Made by a program: the position numbers and the translations under genes | Shown here: piece after piece, positions 22,356 through 30,948 of the stretch | Position numbering within the stretch: the first letter of the stretch is position 1 | Layout: each line of letters opens with the position of its first letter | Notes under the pieces: generated by a model | Databases searched by the model: none | Seen by the model: only the letters and a program-made list of their open reading frames with translations | What the model was told of the DNA's origin: nothing | Origin: Streptomyces sp. Ncost-T10-10d | GTDB taxonomy: Bacteria; Actinomycetota; Actinomycetes; Streptomycetales; Streptomycetaceae | Length of the DNA stretch: 32,456 nt | Assembly: GCF_900091955.1 (NCBI RefSeq) | Contig: NZ_FMDF01000095.1 | Location: 1 to 32,456 of the forward strand | Reading direction: 5' to 3'

Positions 22356-22475
22356 CAGGGGTTCCTCCTGTTGTGCGTCCCGGCGGCCCGATGGGCGGCG
22401 GGGTGAAATCTCTTACGCCATTCACCTTCTCCCCGCGCCCCCGGTCGGCACATCGGACCGTCCCCCCGAACCCGA

Positions 22476-22493
22476 GGTGTAGCCCGCTACACC
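22476..22493. promoter_or_regulatory. Shared 18-bp operator, site A (55-aa gene)
   Basis: ggtgtagc-cc-gctacacc is a perfect inverted repeat of 8-base arms and a 2-base spacer. It lies 120 bp upstream of the 55-aa gene and 51 bp past the stop of the response regulator. It is probably the best copy of the local regulator's binding site. Confidence 0.75.
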
Positions 22494-22543
22494 CATGTGG
22501 TGACGGACACGTCGCCGTACGGGACGGCCGTCCGGGACGCGGG

Positions 22544-23179
22544 TCAGGCGTTCAGGTAGGCAAGCACCGCGAGGACCCGGCGGTGACCGCTGTCGCTCGC
22601 CGGCAGGTTCAGCTTGGCGAGGATGCTGCCGATGTGCTTGCTGACGGAACGCTCGGTGATGAACAGGGTCGTGGCGATCGTGAGATTGTCCAGGCCCTGC
22701 GCCATCAGCCCGAGAACCTCCCGTTCCCGGGGGGACAGCGCGTCGAGCGGGTCCCGGCGGCTCATCAGCTGGGAGACGACCTCGGGGTCCAGCGCCGTTC
22801 CGCCCGCAGCGACGCGCTCCAGCGCGTCCTGGAATTCCTCAATATGTCCCACACGGTCCTTGAGCAGGTAGCCGATCCCCGATGCGCCCTGGCCGAGCAG
22901 TTCAGCGGCGTAGCTCTCCTCGACGTACTGGGAGAGCACCAGGAGCGGCAGGCCGGGAAGGAGTTTCCGGGCCTCGATGGCGGCACGCAGCCCCTCGTCG
23001 CGGAAGCCGGGCGGCAGCCGGACGTCCAGGACGGCGACGTCCGGCCGGTGTTCCAGCAGGGCGGGAACAATCTCGGGCCCGCTTCCCACGACGGCCACGA
23101 CCTCGTGCCCGACGTCCTCCAGGAGCAGAATCAGCCCCTCGCGGAGAAGGACGTTGTCCTCCGCGATCACGATCCGCAC
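22544..23179 (-). CDS. NarL/LuxR-family response regulator
   Basis: This is a 211-residue two-component response regulator. The receiver domain has the acidic pair Glu7/Asp8, phospho-acceptor Asp52 (AVLDVRLPP), Ser83 and Lys107. The C-terminal LuxR-type HTH begins LSPREREVLGLMAQGLDNLTIA and ends ISERSVSKHIG-like (read here ITERSVSKHIGSILAKLNL). The GTG at 23179 overlaps the end of the kinase gene by 13 bp, so the pair is translationally coupled. It presumably binds the GGTGTAGC-CC-GCTACACC palindromes found at three places around it; NarL-type dimers favour short inverted repeats of this form. Kinase and regulator form one operon that reads away from the ABC genes. Confidence 0.95.
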   Translation of the reverse strand: MRIVIAEDNVLLREGLILLLEDVGHEVVAVVGSGPEIVPALLEHRPDVAVLDVRLPPGFRDEGLRAAIEARKLLPGLPLLVLSQYVEESYAAELLGQGASGIGYLLKDRVGHIEEFQDALERVAAGGTALDPEVVSQLMSRRDPLDALSPREREVLGLMAQGLDNLTIATTLFITERSVSKHIGSILAKLNLPASDSGHRRVLAVLAYLNA

Positions 23180-24399
23180 GGCAGCACCACCTCAATCGTC
23201 GTTCCGGAACCGACAGGGCTGTCGATCCTCGTCGTACCGTCCAGGGCGGCGACCCGTCGACGTACCCCGGCAAGTCCGCTGCCCGAGGCGGAGCCGGGTG
23301 CGGCCCCGCCGCACCCGTCGTCCCGCACGACGACGCGCAGCGTGGGGCCGTCATACCGGAGCGACACCTGAGCACGGCTCGCGTCGCTGTGCCGGGCGAT
23401 GTTGGTCAGCGCCTCGGCGACGACGAAGTAGGCGGCCGCCTCGACGGCGGCGGGGGGACGGCGGTCGGTCTCGGGCAGGTCCAGGGTGGTGGGGATCGGC
23501 CGGCCCGCGGCCAGGGAGCGGATGGCTCCGTTCAGTCCCCGGTCGGAGAGGATCGGCGGGTGGATACCGCGGATGACGGTGCGCAGTTGGACAAGTGCTT
23601 CGTCCACGGTGGTCCTGGCATCGAGCACCATTCTCCTGGAACTCTGAGGGTCCTTGTCGAACCGACGGTCGGCCAGGGCCAGGCGCATGGCCACCGCCAC
23701 GAGCTGCGCCTGGGTGCCGTCGTGGAGGTCGCGTTCGATCCGCCGGAGTTCCGCCTCGTGGGCCTGGAGGGCTCCCGCGCGCGAGGCGGTCAGTTCCTCG
23801 ATCCGCCGGCCGGCGCCGGTCCACGTACCGAGCATGATCTCCGCGATCCAAGTCTCCAGCTTCACCGTGGCGGGGGCCAGCCACAAGAAGAGGGCGGCGA
23901 AGAGCCAGACACACACCGCGGACAGGACGATCGCCTGCATCCAGGTGGTGAGGGGGGCCGCAAGGAGGGTGAGGGTTCCGCCGGGCAGGGTCCACCACCA
24001 CAGCGGGATGGAGAGCGTCAGCAGCAGACTGAGCAGCACTCCCAGGACGAGGACGGGAAGGACGAGCCCCACGATGCCGTGAACCAGCATCCATGCCGCG
24101 TCCTTGCGGGTACTTGGGAACCGCAGCAGTTGGAGCGTTTGCTGGTAGGCGTTGCCTTCGGGCGTCGGATAGGGCCGGCGCACGGGGCGGCCGAGAACGC
24201 GTTCGGCGCGTCGGCGTTCGGCATCGGCCAAGGCGCGCAACGGCCGCACCGCCCACGGCAGGACCGGGGCGAAGATCAGCGAGAAGCAGACGAGCGGCAA
24301 CAGAACGTAACCAACCAGCGAAGGCAGAGCGGTGGTGAGCCCACCCAGCAGATACCTCGCGGATCGTAGGCTGTGGAGTGCCCTTGCCTTCAGGTCCAT
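23167..24399 (-). CDS. Sensor histidine kinase (HisKA_3 type)
   Basis: This 410-residue membrane kinase partners the overlapping NarL regulator. The N-terminal half has about four to five hydrophobic segments (for example LVGYVLLPLVCFSLIFAPVL, IVGLVLPVLVLGVLLSLLL, AIVLSAVCVWLFAALFLWLA) and resembles the 'putative sensor' domain. The dimerisation box has His226 in IERDLHDGTQAQL, and the ATPase domain has NIARHSDAS, VRDDGCGG and GLAGVRRRV. There is no large extracellular loop, so it likely senses within the membrane or through a partner such as the ABC permease or the 55-aa protein. A -35/-10 pair reads out of 24436-24408 and ends 8 bp before the ATG, so the transcript is probably leaderless. 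Confidence 0.94.
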   Translation of the reverse strand: MDLKARALHSLRSARYLLGGLTTALPSLVGYVLLPLVCFSLIFAPVLPWAVRPLRALADAERRRAERVLGRPVRRPYPTPEGNAYQQTLQLLRFPSTRKDAAWMLVHGIVGLVLPVLVLGVLLSLLLTLSIPLWWWTLPGGTLTLLAAPLTTWMQAIVLSAVCVWLFAALFLWLAPATVKLETWIAEIMLGTWTGAGRRIEELTASRAGALQAHEAELRRIERDLHDGTQAQLVAVAMRLALADRRFDKDPQSSRRMVLDARTTVDEALVQLRTVIRGIHPPILSDRGLNGAIRSLAAGRPIPTTLDLPETDRRPPAAVEAAAYFVVAEALTNIARHSDASRAQVSLRYDGPTLRVVVRDDGCGGAAPGSASGSGLAGVRRRVAALDGTTRIDSPVGSGTTIEVVLPCGS

Positions 24400-24407
24400 G
24401 AGTCAAG

Positions 24408-24436
24408 ACGGTACTTCACGGGTGTTCCCCTGTCAT
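24408..24436 (-). promoter_or_regulatory. Leaderless promoter of the histidine kinase gene
   Basis: On the minus strand ATGACA (24436-24431), 17-bp spacer, TACCGT (24413-24408), then 8 bp to the ATG at 24399. There is no ribosome site. The shared operator site B begins 22 bp upstream. Confidence 0.6.
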
Positions 24437-24457
24437 AAGTGTGCGCTACACCTGGCA

Positions 24458-24475
24458 GGTGGAGCCCGCTACACC
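24458..24475. promoter_or_regulatory. Shared 18-bp operator, site B (ABC/kinase intergenic)
   Basis: ggtggagc-cc-gctacacc matches site A in all but one base. An extra half-site gctacacc lies at 24445-24452. It is 46 bp upstream of the -10-like TACGTT (24522-24527) of the ABC operon and upstream of the kinase promoter, so one site could serve both directions. Confidence 0.7.
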
Positions 24476-24568
24476 CCCGGTTCGGGAGAGGGACCGCTGC
24501 CGTCCGCTCGGCTCGCGCGGTTACGTTCGGTACCTGTTCTGACCGATCGAGGAACCGAGGGACCCACC

Positions 24569-25300
24569 ATGCAACCGATGACGACTCGGGCCACGCAGTT
24601 CGCCGTGTCCCTGGAGGAGGTCTCCCAGTCCTATGGCGAGGTGACCGCGCTGGACGGGGTCAGCTGGGGGTTCCGCAAGGGCAGTCTCACCGCGATCATG
24701 GGCCCGTCCGGATCGGGCAAGAGTACCTTCCTGCACTGCGCCTCCGGTCTCGACCGGCCCAGCAGCGGAACGGTACGGCTCGGTGATCTGGACATGGGAG
24801 GGCTCAGCGAGACGGAGCTGACCCGGCTGCGCCGCGAACGGATCGGGTTCGTCTTCCAGGGCTACAACCTCATGCCCTCGATGGACGTCGAGCGCAACAT
24901 CACCCTCCCGTTGTCCCTCGGCGGCCGCAAGGCGGACAGGCGCTGGCTGGACGAAGTCGTCCACCGCGTGGGGATGGCCGGCCACCTGGACCGGCTCCCG
25001 GCACGCCTGTCCGGCGGCCAGCAGCAGCGTGTGGCGGTCGCCCGAGCGCTCGTCACCCGCCCGGAGATCGTCTTCGCCGACGAGCCGACGGCCGCGCTGG
25101 ATCCGAGGTCGGCCGAGCACGTCCTGAAGCTGCTGCGTGACGCGGTCGACGAGATGGGACAGACGGTCGTGCTGGTCACCCACGACCCGGTGGCCGCGGC
25201 CTGGGCCGACAGTGTCGTCTTCCTGAGCGAGGGCAGGATCGTCGACGAGCTGACGGCTCCCTCCGCCGCAACCGTCCTGGCCCACTGGGGGACGCTGTGA
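24569..25300 (+). CDS. ABC transporter ATP-binding protein (MacB/LolD-like)
   Basis: The 243-residue ATPase energises the FtsX-type permease encoded next. Walker A is GPSGSGKST (45-53), the Q-loop is FVFQGYNLMPSMDV, the signature is LSGGQQQR (147-154), Walker B is EIVFADEPT (166-174) and the switch His205 is in LVTHD. These features match the MacB/LolD/BceA class used in antimicrobial peptide resistance and envelope trafficking. The ATG at 24569 is preceded by GAGGG about 7 nt upstream. The stop overlaps the permease start (GTGA). A -10-like TACGTT lies at 24522-24527. The adjacent divergent kinase gene suggests that the pump is switched on by the two-component system. Confidence 0.95.
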   Translation: MQPMTTRATQFAVSLEEVSQSYGEVTALDGVSWGFRKGSLTAIMGPSGSGKSTFLHCASGLDRPSSGTVRLGDLDMGGLSETELTRLRRERIGFVFQGYNLMPSMDVERNITLPLSLGGRKADRRWLDEVVHRVGMAGHLDRLPARLSGGQQQRVAVARALVTRPEIVFADEPTAALDPRSAEHVLKLLRDAVDEMGQTVVLVTHDPVAAAWADSVVFLSEGRIVDELTAPSAATVLAHWGTL

Positions 25301-27714
25301 GGCGCGGTATCGCCGCCGGAGTGGCGGTGGCACTGGTGTGCGCGGCCATGCTGACGGGCGCGTTCGGGGTCCTGCTGGAGTCCGCACTACGGGCGCACGG
25401 ATCGGCCGACCGCTATGAGCGCGCCGTGGCCGTCGTCGCCGTGAGCCAGCGCGTCGAGGTCGTCAAGGACGACCAGACCGATGTCAGGCCACTGGTGGAA
25501 CGAGCCCGGGTACCGGTATCGGTGGCCGACCGGGCGCGCGCGGTACCGGGAGTCACCGAGGTGGTCGCGGACGTCTCTCTGCCGGTGGTCACCGCCGACG
25601 GGGCCGTGCGGACCGGCCGCGGCTGGGACGCGACCGTGCTCACCGCTGTCGAACTGCGCGCCGGCCGGGCTCCGCAGGCAGAACACGAGGTCGCGGTGGA
25701 CTCCGGCGGCGGCAGGGCCGTCGGGGACACCGTCCGCCTCCAGGTCGGCGGCAGGGCGCCGGAACCCTACCGCGTCAGCGGTCTGGTGGCCGGCGGGTCC
25801 GGCGCAGGCCACGATGTCTGGTTCGGCCAGCACACGGCACAGGTCCTCAGCGGCCGCCCCGAGCACGCGGACGCGCTGGTCGTGCTCGGCACGGAGAAGA
25901 CGTCCGTCCAGTCGCTGCGGGCAGCCGCCCCCGGTCTCGTCGTCGCGACCGGCGCGGACCGTGGCGACGTCGAGAACCCGGAGGTGGCGGCGGCACGACT
26001 CGACCTGATCGGCGTCTGTGCGTCGATCGGCGGAGTCGCCCTCCTGGTGGTGCTGCTGATCCTGACCGGTCTCCTGGACACGTCCGTACGGGACCGGACC
26101 CGCGAACTCGCCGTCCTGCGCGCCATCGGTGCCACCCCCCGGCAGGTCCGCAAGGTGATCGTCCGCGAGACGCTCAAGGTCGCGGTACCGGCGTCGCTCC
26201 TGGGCGGTCTGCTGTCGCTCGGGCTCGGCACCCTGCTGCACCGCTTCATGGCCGAGCAGGGGGTCCTGCCCCCGGGGCTGGGGCTCGCTCTGGGACCGTT
26301 TCCTGTCGTCGGTGCCCTGGCGCTCACGGTGCTCACCGGGGTCGGTTCCGCCTGGCTCGCGGCACGACGTGTATCCCGGATCAGGCCGGCCCAGGCCGTG
26401 AGCGAGACCTCCGCCGAACCGACTCGGCTACCGCGCTGGCGCGTGATCACCGGCCTGGTGCTCCTGGTCGTCGGTCTCGCTTCGGCCGGCACCGCGTTCG
26501 CGTTCGGCGGGCAGGTGGCGACCGCGGCCATGGGCGGACTCGTACTCTCCCTCATCTGGGCGGCGGCCCTCCTGGGTCCCTCGATCGCCCGAGGGGGAAT
26601 CGTCGTCCTCAGCCCCGTCATGCGCCTCCTGTTCCCGGTCCCGGGCCGGCTCGCCACCGACACGGCCACCGCCGCGGCCGTGCGACTCGCGTCGGTGATC
26701 ACGCCGATCGCGCTCGCGCTCTCCTTCGGCGCCAGCCAGCTGTTCGTGCAGACCACCGCGGTCAACGCCACCCGGACGCAGGCAGCCGCAGGGCTGCACG
26801 CGGACCAGGTCCTCGACTCGAACGGGCCGGGCGTGCCCCGGGCCATGTACCGGGCGGTGGAAAGGACGGCCGGACCGGGGACCGTGACCGCGGTGAAACG
26901 CACCACCGTGGTGATGTCGGTCGCGGCCCAGCTCCAGTCCCTGCCCACCCAAGGCGTGAAGGGCGCACTGTCCAATCTGGACCCGGACGTGAAGGCGGGC
27001 CTGCTGAAGGGCCTGCACGGCAAGAACACGGTCGCGCTCAGTTCGAACGTGGCCAGCGCGGCCAAGGTCGGTTCGACCGTGTCTCTCTGGCTCGGGGACG
27101 GCACCGTGATCCGACCCAAGGTGGTGGCCGTCTACGACCGGGGACAGGGCTTCGGGGATGTCCTGCTGCCTCACGATGTGGTCGCCGCCCACGTCACCGA
27201 CGCGGGCCACGACGACTACCTCCTGGTGAAGGGAGCGGCCGACCTGCGACCGGTGCTCGACCGTTTCCCCGGGACCCGTGCCACGTCCGCCGGACAGTAC
27301 AGTGCGGCTCTCACCGAGAAGGCACGCCAGCAGGCCCTGCCCGGACTGCTCGCAGTCGCGGCGATCTCCCTGTTCACCCTGATCGGCGTGGTGACCACGC
27401 TGGCCGTCTCCACCGCATCCCGCCGTCGTGAACTGGCTCTGCTCCGGCTCATCGGCGCAACCCGCGGCCAGGTTCTGGCGATGCTGCGGCTGGAGACCTG
27501 CCTCGTACTCGGTACGGGGGCCGCCGTCGGCTCCCTGGTCGCGGCGGTGACGCTGCTGACCTTCGGCGGCGCGGTGACCGGTCTGTCCGCGCTGTCGGTG
27601 TCCCCCTCGGTCTGCGCGGCCGTACTCGGCACTGTGTTCCTGTCAGGCATGGCGGCTGTCATGCTGCCCGCCCGCCGGCTGCTGCGCCGCCGAAAGTCTC
27701 CTCGAATCACGTAG
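25297..27714 (+). CDS. ABC transporter permease, FtsX-like (two FtsX domains)
   Basis: This 805-residue permease pairs with the preceding ATPase. It begins with a membrane segment (ALVCAAMLTGAFGVLLES), then a large extracellular domain (about 30-240), then three membrane segments of the first FtsX domain (about 245-360; RELAVLRAIGATPRQVRKVIVRETLKVA is the coupling region). A middle pair of helices follows, then a second extracellular part and a second FtsX domain (about 690-800; RELALLRLIGATRGQVLAMLRLET). The two coupling motifs are clear internal homologues. The GTG at 25297 overlaps the ATPase stop by 4 nt, with GGGGGAC upstream. Membrane exporters of this layout often move lipids or peptides, or act with cell-wall enzymes; the substrate is unknown. 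Confidence 0.93.
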   Translation: MRRGIAAGVAVALVCAAMLTGAFGVLLESALRAHGSADRYERAVAVVAVSQRVEVVKDDQTDVRPLVERARVPVSVADRARAVPGVTEVVADVSLPVVTADGAVRTGRGWDATVLTAVELRAGRAPQAEHEVAVDSGGGRAVGDTVRLQVGGRAPEPYRVSGLVAGGSGAGHDVWFGQHTAQVLSGRPEHADALVVLGTEKTSVQSLRAAAPGLVVATGADRGDVENPEVAAARLDLIGVCASIGGVALLVVLLILTGLLDTSVRDRTRELAVLRAIGATPRQVRKVIVRETLKVAVPASLLGGLLSLGLGTLLHRFMAEQGVLPPGLGLALGPFPVVGALALTVLTGVGSAWLAARRVSRIRPAQAVSETSAEPTRLPRWRVITGLVLLVVGLASAGTAFAFGGQVATAAMGGLVLSLIWAAALLGPSIARGGIVVLSPVMRLLFPVPGRLATDTATAAAVRLASVITPIALALSFGASQLFVQTTAVNATRTQAAAGLHADQVLDSNGPGVPRAMYRAVERTAGPGTVTAVKRTTVVMSVAAQLQSLPTQGVKGALSNLDPDVKAGLLKGLHGKNTVALSSNVASAAKVGSTVSLWLGDGTVIRPKVVAVYDRGQGFGDVLLPHDVVAAHVTDAGHDDYLLVKGAADLRPVLDRFPGTRATSAGQYSAALTEKARQQALPGLLAVAAISLFTLIGVVTTLAVSTASRRRELALLRLIGATRGQVLAMLRLETCLVLGTGAAVGSLVAAVTLLTFGGAVTGLSALSVSPSVCAAVLGTVFLSGMAAVMLPARRLLRRRKSPRIT

Positions 27715-27740
27715 CGGAACCAGGTCCCGCCTCTCTCATG

Positions 27741-27768
27741 CTTCCCGTCCTCGGGCGGGGGCACGGGA
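27741..27768 (+). terminator. Possible terminator after the ABC operon
   Basis: tcccgt and acggga arms (inside 27741-27768) enclose a GC-rich loop in the 180-bp gap after the permease gene. The stem is short and no U-tract is seen. The remaining gap, to 27894, holds only the leader of the next gene. Confidence 0.35.
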
Positions 27769-27894
27769 GGAGGGCCGTTCCTTCATGCGCCGCGACCACC
27801 ACAGGACCGGGCCGAGCCACCGGCAGGTCCGTCGCACCACGACCACCTCTCACTGACCCACTGATGTTGTTCCCCTACCGACAGGAGTTGTTCC

Positions 27895-29064
27895 ATGCAT
27901 GCACATGTATCGCCGAGGTTCCGTCCCACTCTTTCGCGAGGCGGCCGACGTAAGACCTTGCTCGCCGTGACCGTGCTCACCGGGGCCGTCATGACCACCG
28001 GTGCACTGTTCCCGTCCGCGGCCTCCGCCGCCAAGCCGGACCCCGTTCAAAAAAGCCTGAACACCTTGGTGGTCGACGACCGGATGCCCGCCGCACTGGC
28101 GAGCGTCACGGACCACGAGGGCCGGACGCGCAACTACACCGCAGGGGTCGGCGACCTCAGGACCGGGGCGAAGGCACCCAAGGACGGGCAGGTGCGGGCA
28201 GGCAGCAACACCAAGGCGTTCACGGCCGTGGTCGTGCTGCAGCTGGTCGCCGAGAAGAAGATCGCCCTGGACGCCCCCGTCGACACCTACCTGCCCGGCC
28301 TGCTGCGCGGTGAGGGGATCGACGGACGCCACATCACCATCCGCCAGCTCCTCCAGCACACCAGCGGCCTGCCCGAATACGTGGACAAGGCCGCGGTCCT
28401 CAAGGATCTGCAGAGGTACTACGAACCGCGCGAGCTCCTCGACAGCGCCCTCGCACAGAAGGCCCACTTCTCCCCGGGCGCGAAGTGGGAGTACAACAAC
28501 ACGAACTATCTGGTCGCGGGCATGGTCATCCAGAAGGTCACCGGCCGCCCGCTGGGCGAGGAGATCAACCGGCGCATCGTCGACCGCATCGGACTGCGCC
28601 ACACCTACTTCCCCACCCCCGGAGACATGACCATCGACGAACCCCACCCCAAGGGCTACCACCGGGACGCAGCCGACTCGCCCTGGCGCGAGGTCACCGA
28701 ACTCGACCCTTCCTGGGGCTGGGCCGCGGGTGCGGTGATCTCCACCACCAGCGACCTCAACCGCTTCTACGCCGCCCTCCTCGACGGCGAACTCCTGCCC
28801 CCGGCCCAGCTCGCCCAGATGCGCACCACCGTCCCTGCCGAGGCGGTCGGCCCGGGTGTCCGCTACGGACTGGGCCTGACCAGCAGGCCGTTGCCGTGCG
28901 GCGGCCTGTACTGGGGCCATGGCGGCACCATTCCGGGATACGACACCTTGGGAGGTGTCACGGAGGACGGCCGTGCGGTCAACATCGCACTGACCGCCAT
29001 CGCGACCGACCCCGCCACCGCACAGCACGCGCAGACCGCCGTCGAAACGACCCTGTGCCGCTGA
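27895..29064 (+). CDS. Secreted serine hydrolase, class C beta-lactamase/DD-peptidase family (copy 1)
   Basis: This 389-residue extracytoplasmic enzyme has the penicillin-recognising fold. The catalytic motifs are SNTK (Ser104, Lys107), YNN (Tyr200-Asn202, in WEYNNTNYL) and HGG (His342, in WGHGGTIPGY). The N terminus has a basic stretch RGGRRK, a hydrophobic core and a likely signal peptidase site ASA-AKP, so the protein is secreted. Family members act as D-alanyl-D-alanine carboxypeptidases, esterases or beta-lactamases; the substrate is undetermined. The ATG at 27895 has AGGAG 8 nt upstream. A paralogue lies exactly 1500 bp downstream, with near-identical signal peptide and ribosome site. 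Confidence 0.93.
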   Translation: MHAHVSPRFRPTLSRGGRRKTLLAVTVLTGAVMTTGALFPSAASAAKPDPVQKSLNTLVVDDRMPAALASVTDHEGRTRNYTAGVGDLRTGAKAPKDGQVRAGSNTKAFTAVVVLQLVAEKKIALDAPVDTYLPGLLRGEGIDGRHITIRQLLQHTSGLPEYVDKAAVLKDLQRYYEPRELLDSALAQKAHFSPGAKWEYNNTNYLVAGMVIQKVTGRPLGEEINRRIVDRIGLRHTYFPTPGDMTIDEPHPKGYHRDAADSPWREVTELDPSWGWAAGAVISTTSDLNRFYAALLDGELLPPAQLAQMRTTVPAEAVGPGVRYGLGLTSRPLPCGGLYWGHGGTIPGYDTLGGVTEDGRAVNIALTAIATDPATAQHAQTAVETTLCR

Positions 29065-29394
29065 AACCCTCACTGACCCAACCGGAAAGCCGCCGCTCCC
29101 GCACCGCGGCCGCAGACGCCCGATGAGGGCGGGTCAGGCCGGTGGGCGGGCCCCTGCCGCCACCGGCGCTTGACGGTATCGGTCGCCGCTCCCGCTCGCG
29201 GGAACGGCGACCGATACCCCGGCGGGCCCGTGCTCACAAGCGTCGCCAGGCCACCAGAGGGACGGCCCGTCCGAGTTTGCCCACATCTCGCAAGAGCCCG
29301 TATCCGGTCCCGGAGTCGGAATCCGCCACCGTCACCGAGGCGCGTACCGACTCGCTCTTCGCTTGCTCTCCACTGTCACGACAGGAGTTGCTCC
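29065..29394. other. Gene-free 330-bp spacer between the duplicated hydrolases
   Basis: It holds one strong hairpin (29175-29218) and the leader of copy 2. Similarity to the leader of copy 1 begins only at gacaggagttg, about 16 bp before each ATG. No further gene is seen. Confidence 0.7.
29175..29218. terminator. Terminator of hydrolase copy 1
   Basis: ggtatcggtcgccg (29175-29188) and cggcgaccgatacc (29205-29218) are perfect 14-base arms. After one mismatch the inner tcccgc/gcggga pairs too. Confidence 0.85.
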
Positions 29395-30570
29395 ATGTAC
29401 GCACGTGTATCGCCGAGGTTCCGTCCCACTCATTCGCGAGGCGGCCGACGTAAGACCTTGCTCGCCGTGACCGTGCTCACCGGGGCCGTCATGACCACCG
29501 GCGCACTGTTCCCGTCCGCCGCCTCCGCCGCCAAGCCGGACCCCGTTCAAAAAAGCCTGAACGCCCTGGTGACTGACGACCAGATGCCCGCCGCGCTGGC
29601 GAGCGTCGCGGACCGCAAGGGCCGGACGCGTCACTACACCGCAGGTGTCGGCGACCTCAGGACCGGCGCGAAGGTACCCAAGGACGGGCAGGTACGGGCA
29701 GGCAGCAACACCAAGGCCTTCACGGCCGTGGTCACGCTGCAGCTGGTCGCCGAGAAGAAGCTCGTCCTGGACGCCCCCGTCGACACCTACCTGCCCGGCC
29801 TGCTGCGCGGCGAAGGCATCGACGGACGCCACATCACCATCCGCCAACTCCTCCAGCACACCAGCGGCCTGCCCGAATACATGGAATCCCCCGTCTTCGC
29901 GGACTTCCCCGCCGTCCGGTACCGGTACTTCGAGCCACGCGACCTGCTTGACGGCGCCCTCGCGCAGAAGGCCCACTTCTCCCCGGGCGCGAAGTGGGAG
30001 TACAGCAACACGAACTACCTGGTCGCGGGCCTGATCATCCAGAAGGTCACCGGCCGCCCCATAGGCGAGGAGATCGACCGGCGCATCATCGACCGCATCG
30101 GACTGCGCCACACCTACTTCCCCACCCCCGGAGAGACGACCCTCCACGAGCCCCACCCCAAGGGCTACGAACGGGAAACGGACGACGGACCTCTGATCGA
30201 CTACACCACCATGGACATGTCCATGGCGTGGGCTGCGGGTGCCCTGGTTTCCACCAACAGCGACCTCAACCGCTTCTACACCGCCCTCCTCGACGGCAAA
30301 CTCCTGCCCCCGGCCCAGCTCGCCCAGATGCGCACCACCGTCCCCGCAGAGGCACGCGGCCCCGGCGTCCGCTACGGACTGGGCCTGACCAGCACGCCGC
30401 TGTCATGCGGCGGCGTCTACTGGGGCCACGGCGGAACCGCCCTGGGATACCGGACACGAGGAGGCGTCACAGAGGACGGACGTGCCGCCGGCATCGCGGT
30501 AACCACCGCCCCGACGGGTGCAGCCTCCCAGCGGGTGGAGGCCGCCGTCGACACGGCGCTGTGCCGCTGA
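29395..30570 (+). CDS. Secreted serine hydrolase, class C beta-lactamase/DD-peptidase family (copy 2)
   Basis: This is a 391-residue paralogue of the gene at 27895. The signal peptide and residues 1-155 are nearly identical, including SNTK (104-107). The YxN motif is YSN in WEYSNTNYL, and HGG is in WGHGGTALGY. The main differences lie in the 160-180 loop (ESPVFADFPAVRYRYFEPR against DKAAVLKDLQRYYEPR), around DGPLIDYTTMDMSMAWAAG, and in the last 40 residues. These lie near the active-site entrance in this fold, so the two enzymes may differ in substrate. The ATG at 29395 has AGGAG 8 nt upstream. Both copies retain every catalytic motif, so neither looks like a pseudogene. Confidence 0.93.
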   Translation: MYARVSPRFRPTHSRGGRRKTLLAVTVLTGAVMTTGALFPSAASAAKPDPVQKSLNALVTDDQMPAALASVADRKGRTRHYTAGVGDLRTGAKVPKDGQVRAGSNTKAFTAVVTLQLVAEKKLVLDAPVDTYLPGLLRGEGIDGRHITIRQLLQHTSGLPEYMESPVFADFPAVRYRYFEPRDLLDGALAQKAHFSPGAKWEYSNTNYLVAGLIIQKVTGRPIGEEIDRRIIDRIGLRHTYFPTPGETTLHEPHPKGYERETDDGPLIDYTTMDMSMAWAAGALVSTNSDLNRFYTALLDGKLLPPAQLAQMRTTVPAEARGPGVRYGLGLTSTPLSCGGVYWGHGGTALGYRTRGGVTEDGRAAGIAVTTAPTGAASQRVEAAVDTALCR

Positions 30571-30948
30571 CCCAGGCAGAGACAGACGGGAAGACGGCCC
30601 GCAGGGTCGCCGGCGCGCTCCGGCGGCCCCGGCCCCGGCCCCGTTCCGTGGAAATGTGCAGGTGCTGACCAGCACGCAGGGCGGACGCCGGCACGCCAGA
30701 TGTACGCCTCCCTCGGACCTGGCGAGGAGCCCCGGGTGATCGAGCCGCGCCGCTCTATCCGCGCCCGGATCACAAGCCCCGGCAGCAGCGACCGGACCAC
30801 GGCCCATTCCGCGCCCGTCATGTCCGAGGGATACCGCCGAACACGCTCCGGGCGATCGGCCGCATTCCCGAACCGGTGAGCGACACAATCACACGCCGGA
30901 GCAGCCGAGTTGAACTCCACCGGCACGAGCACGTACAACCGCGGCAAC
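30571..30948. other. Gene-poor stretch with transposase remnant
   Basis: No intact gene is seen. A short Pro/Arg-rich GC repeat (ccccgg copies near 30628-30645) and a transposase N-terminal remnant on the minus strand (30773-30866) are the only recognisable items. Confidence 0.6.
30773..30866 (-). pseudogene. IS5-type transposase N-terminal remnant
   Basis: On the minus strand the reading RVRRYPSDMTGAEWAVVRSLLPG matches the usual start of IS5-family transposases in actinobacteria (YPSDMTDAEWAVVEPLLP type). Beyond LLPG the reading becomes unrelated, and no DDE catalytic domain is present. It is a leftover of an insertion sequence. No terminal inverted repeats were found. Confidence 0.6.
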
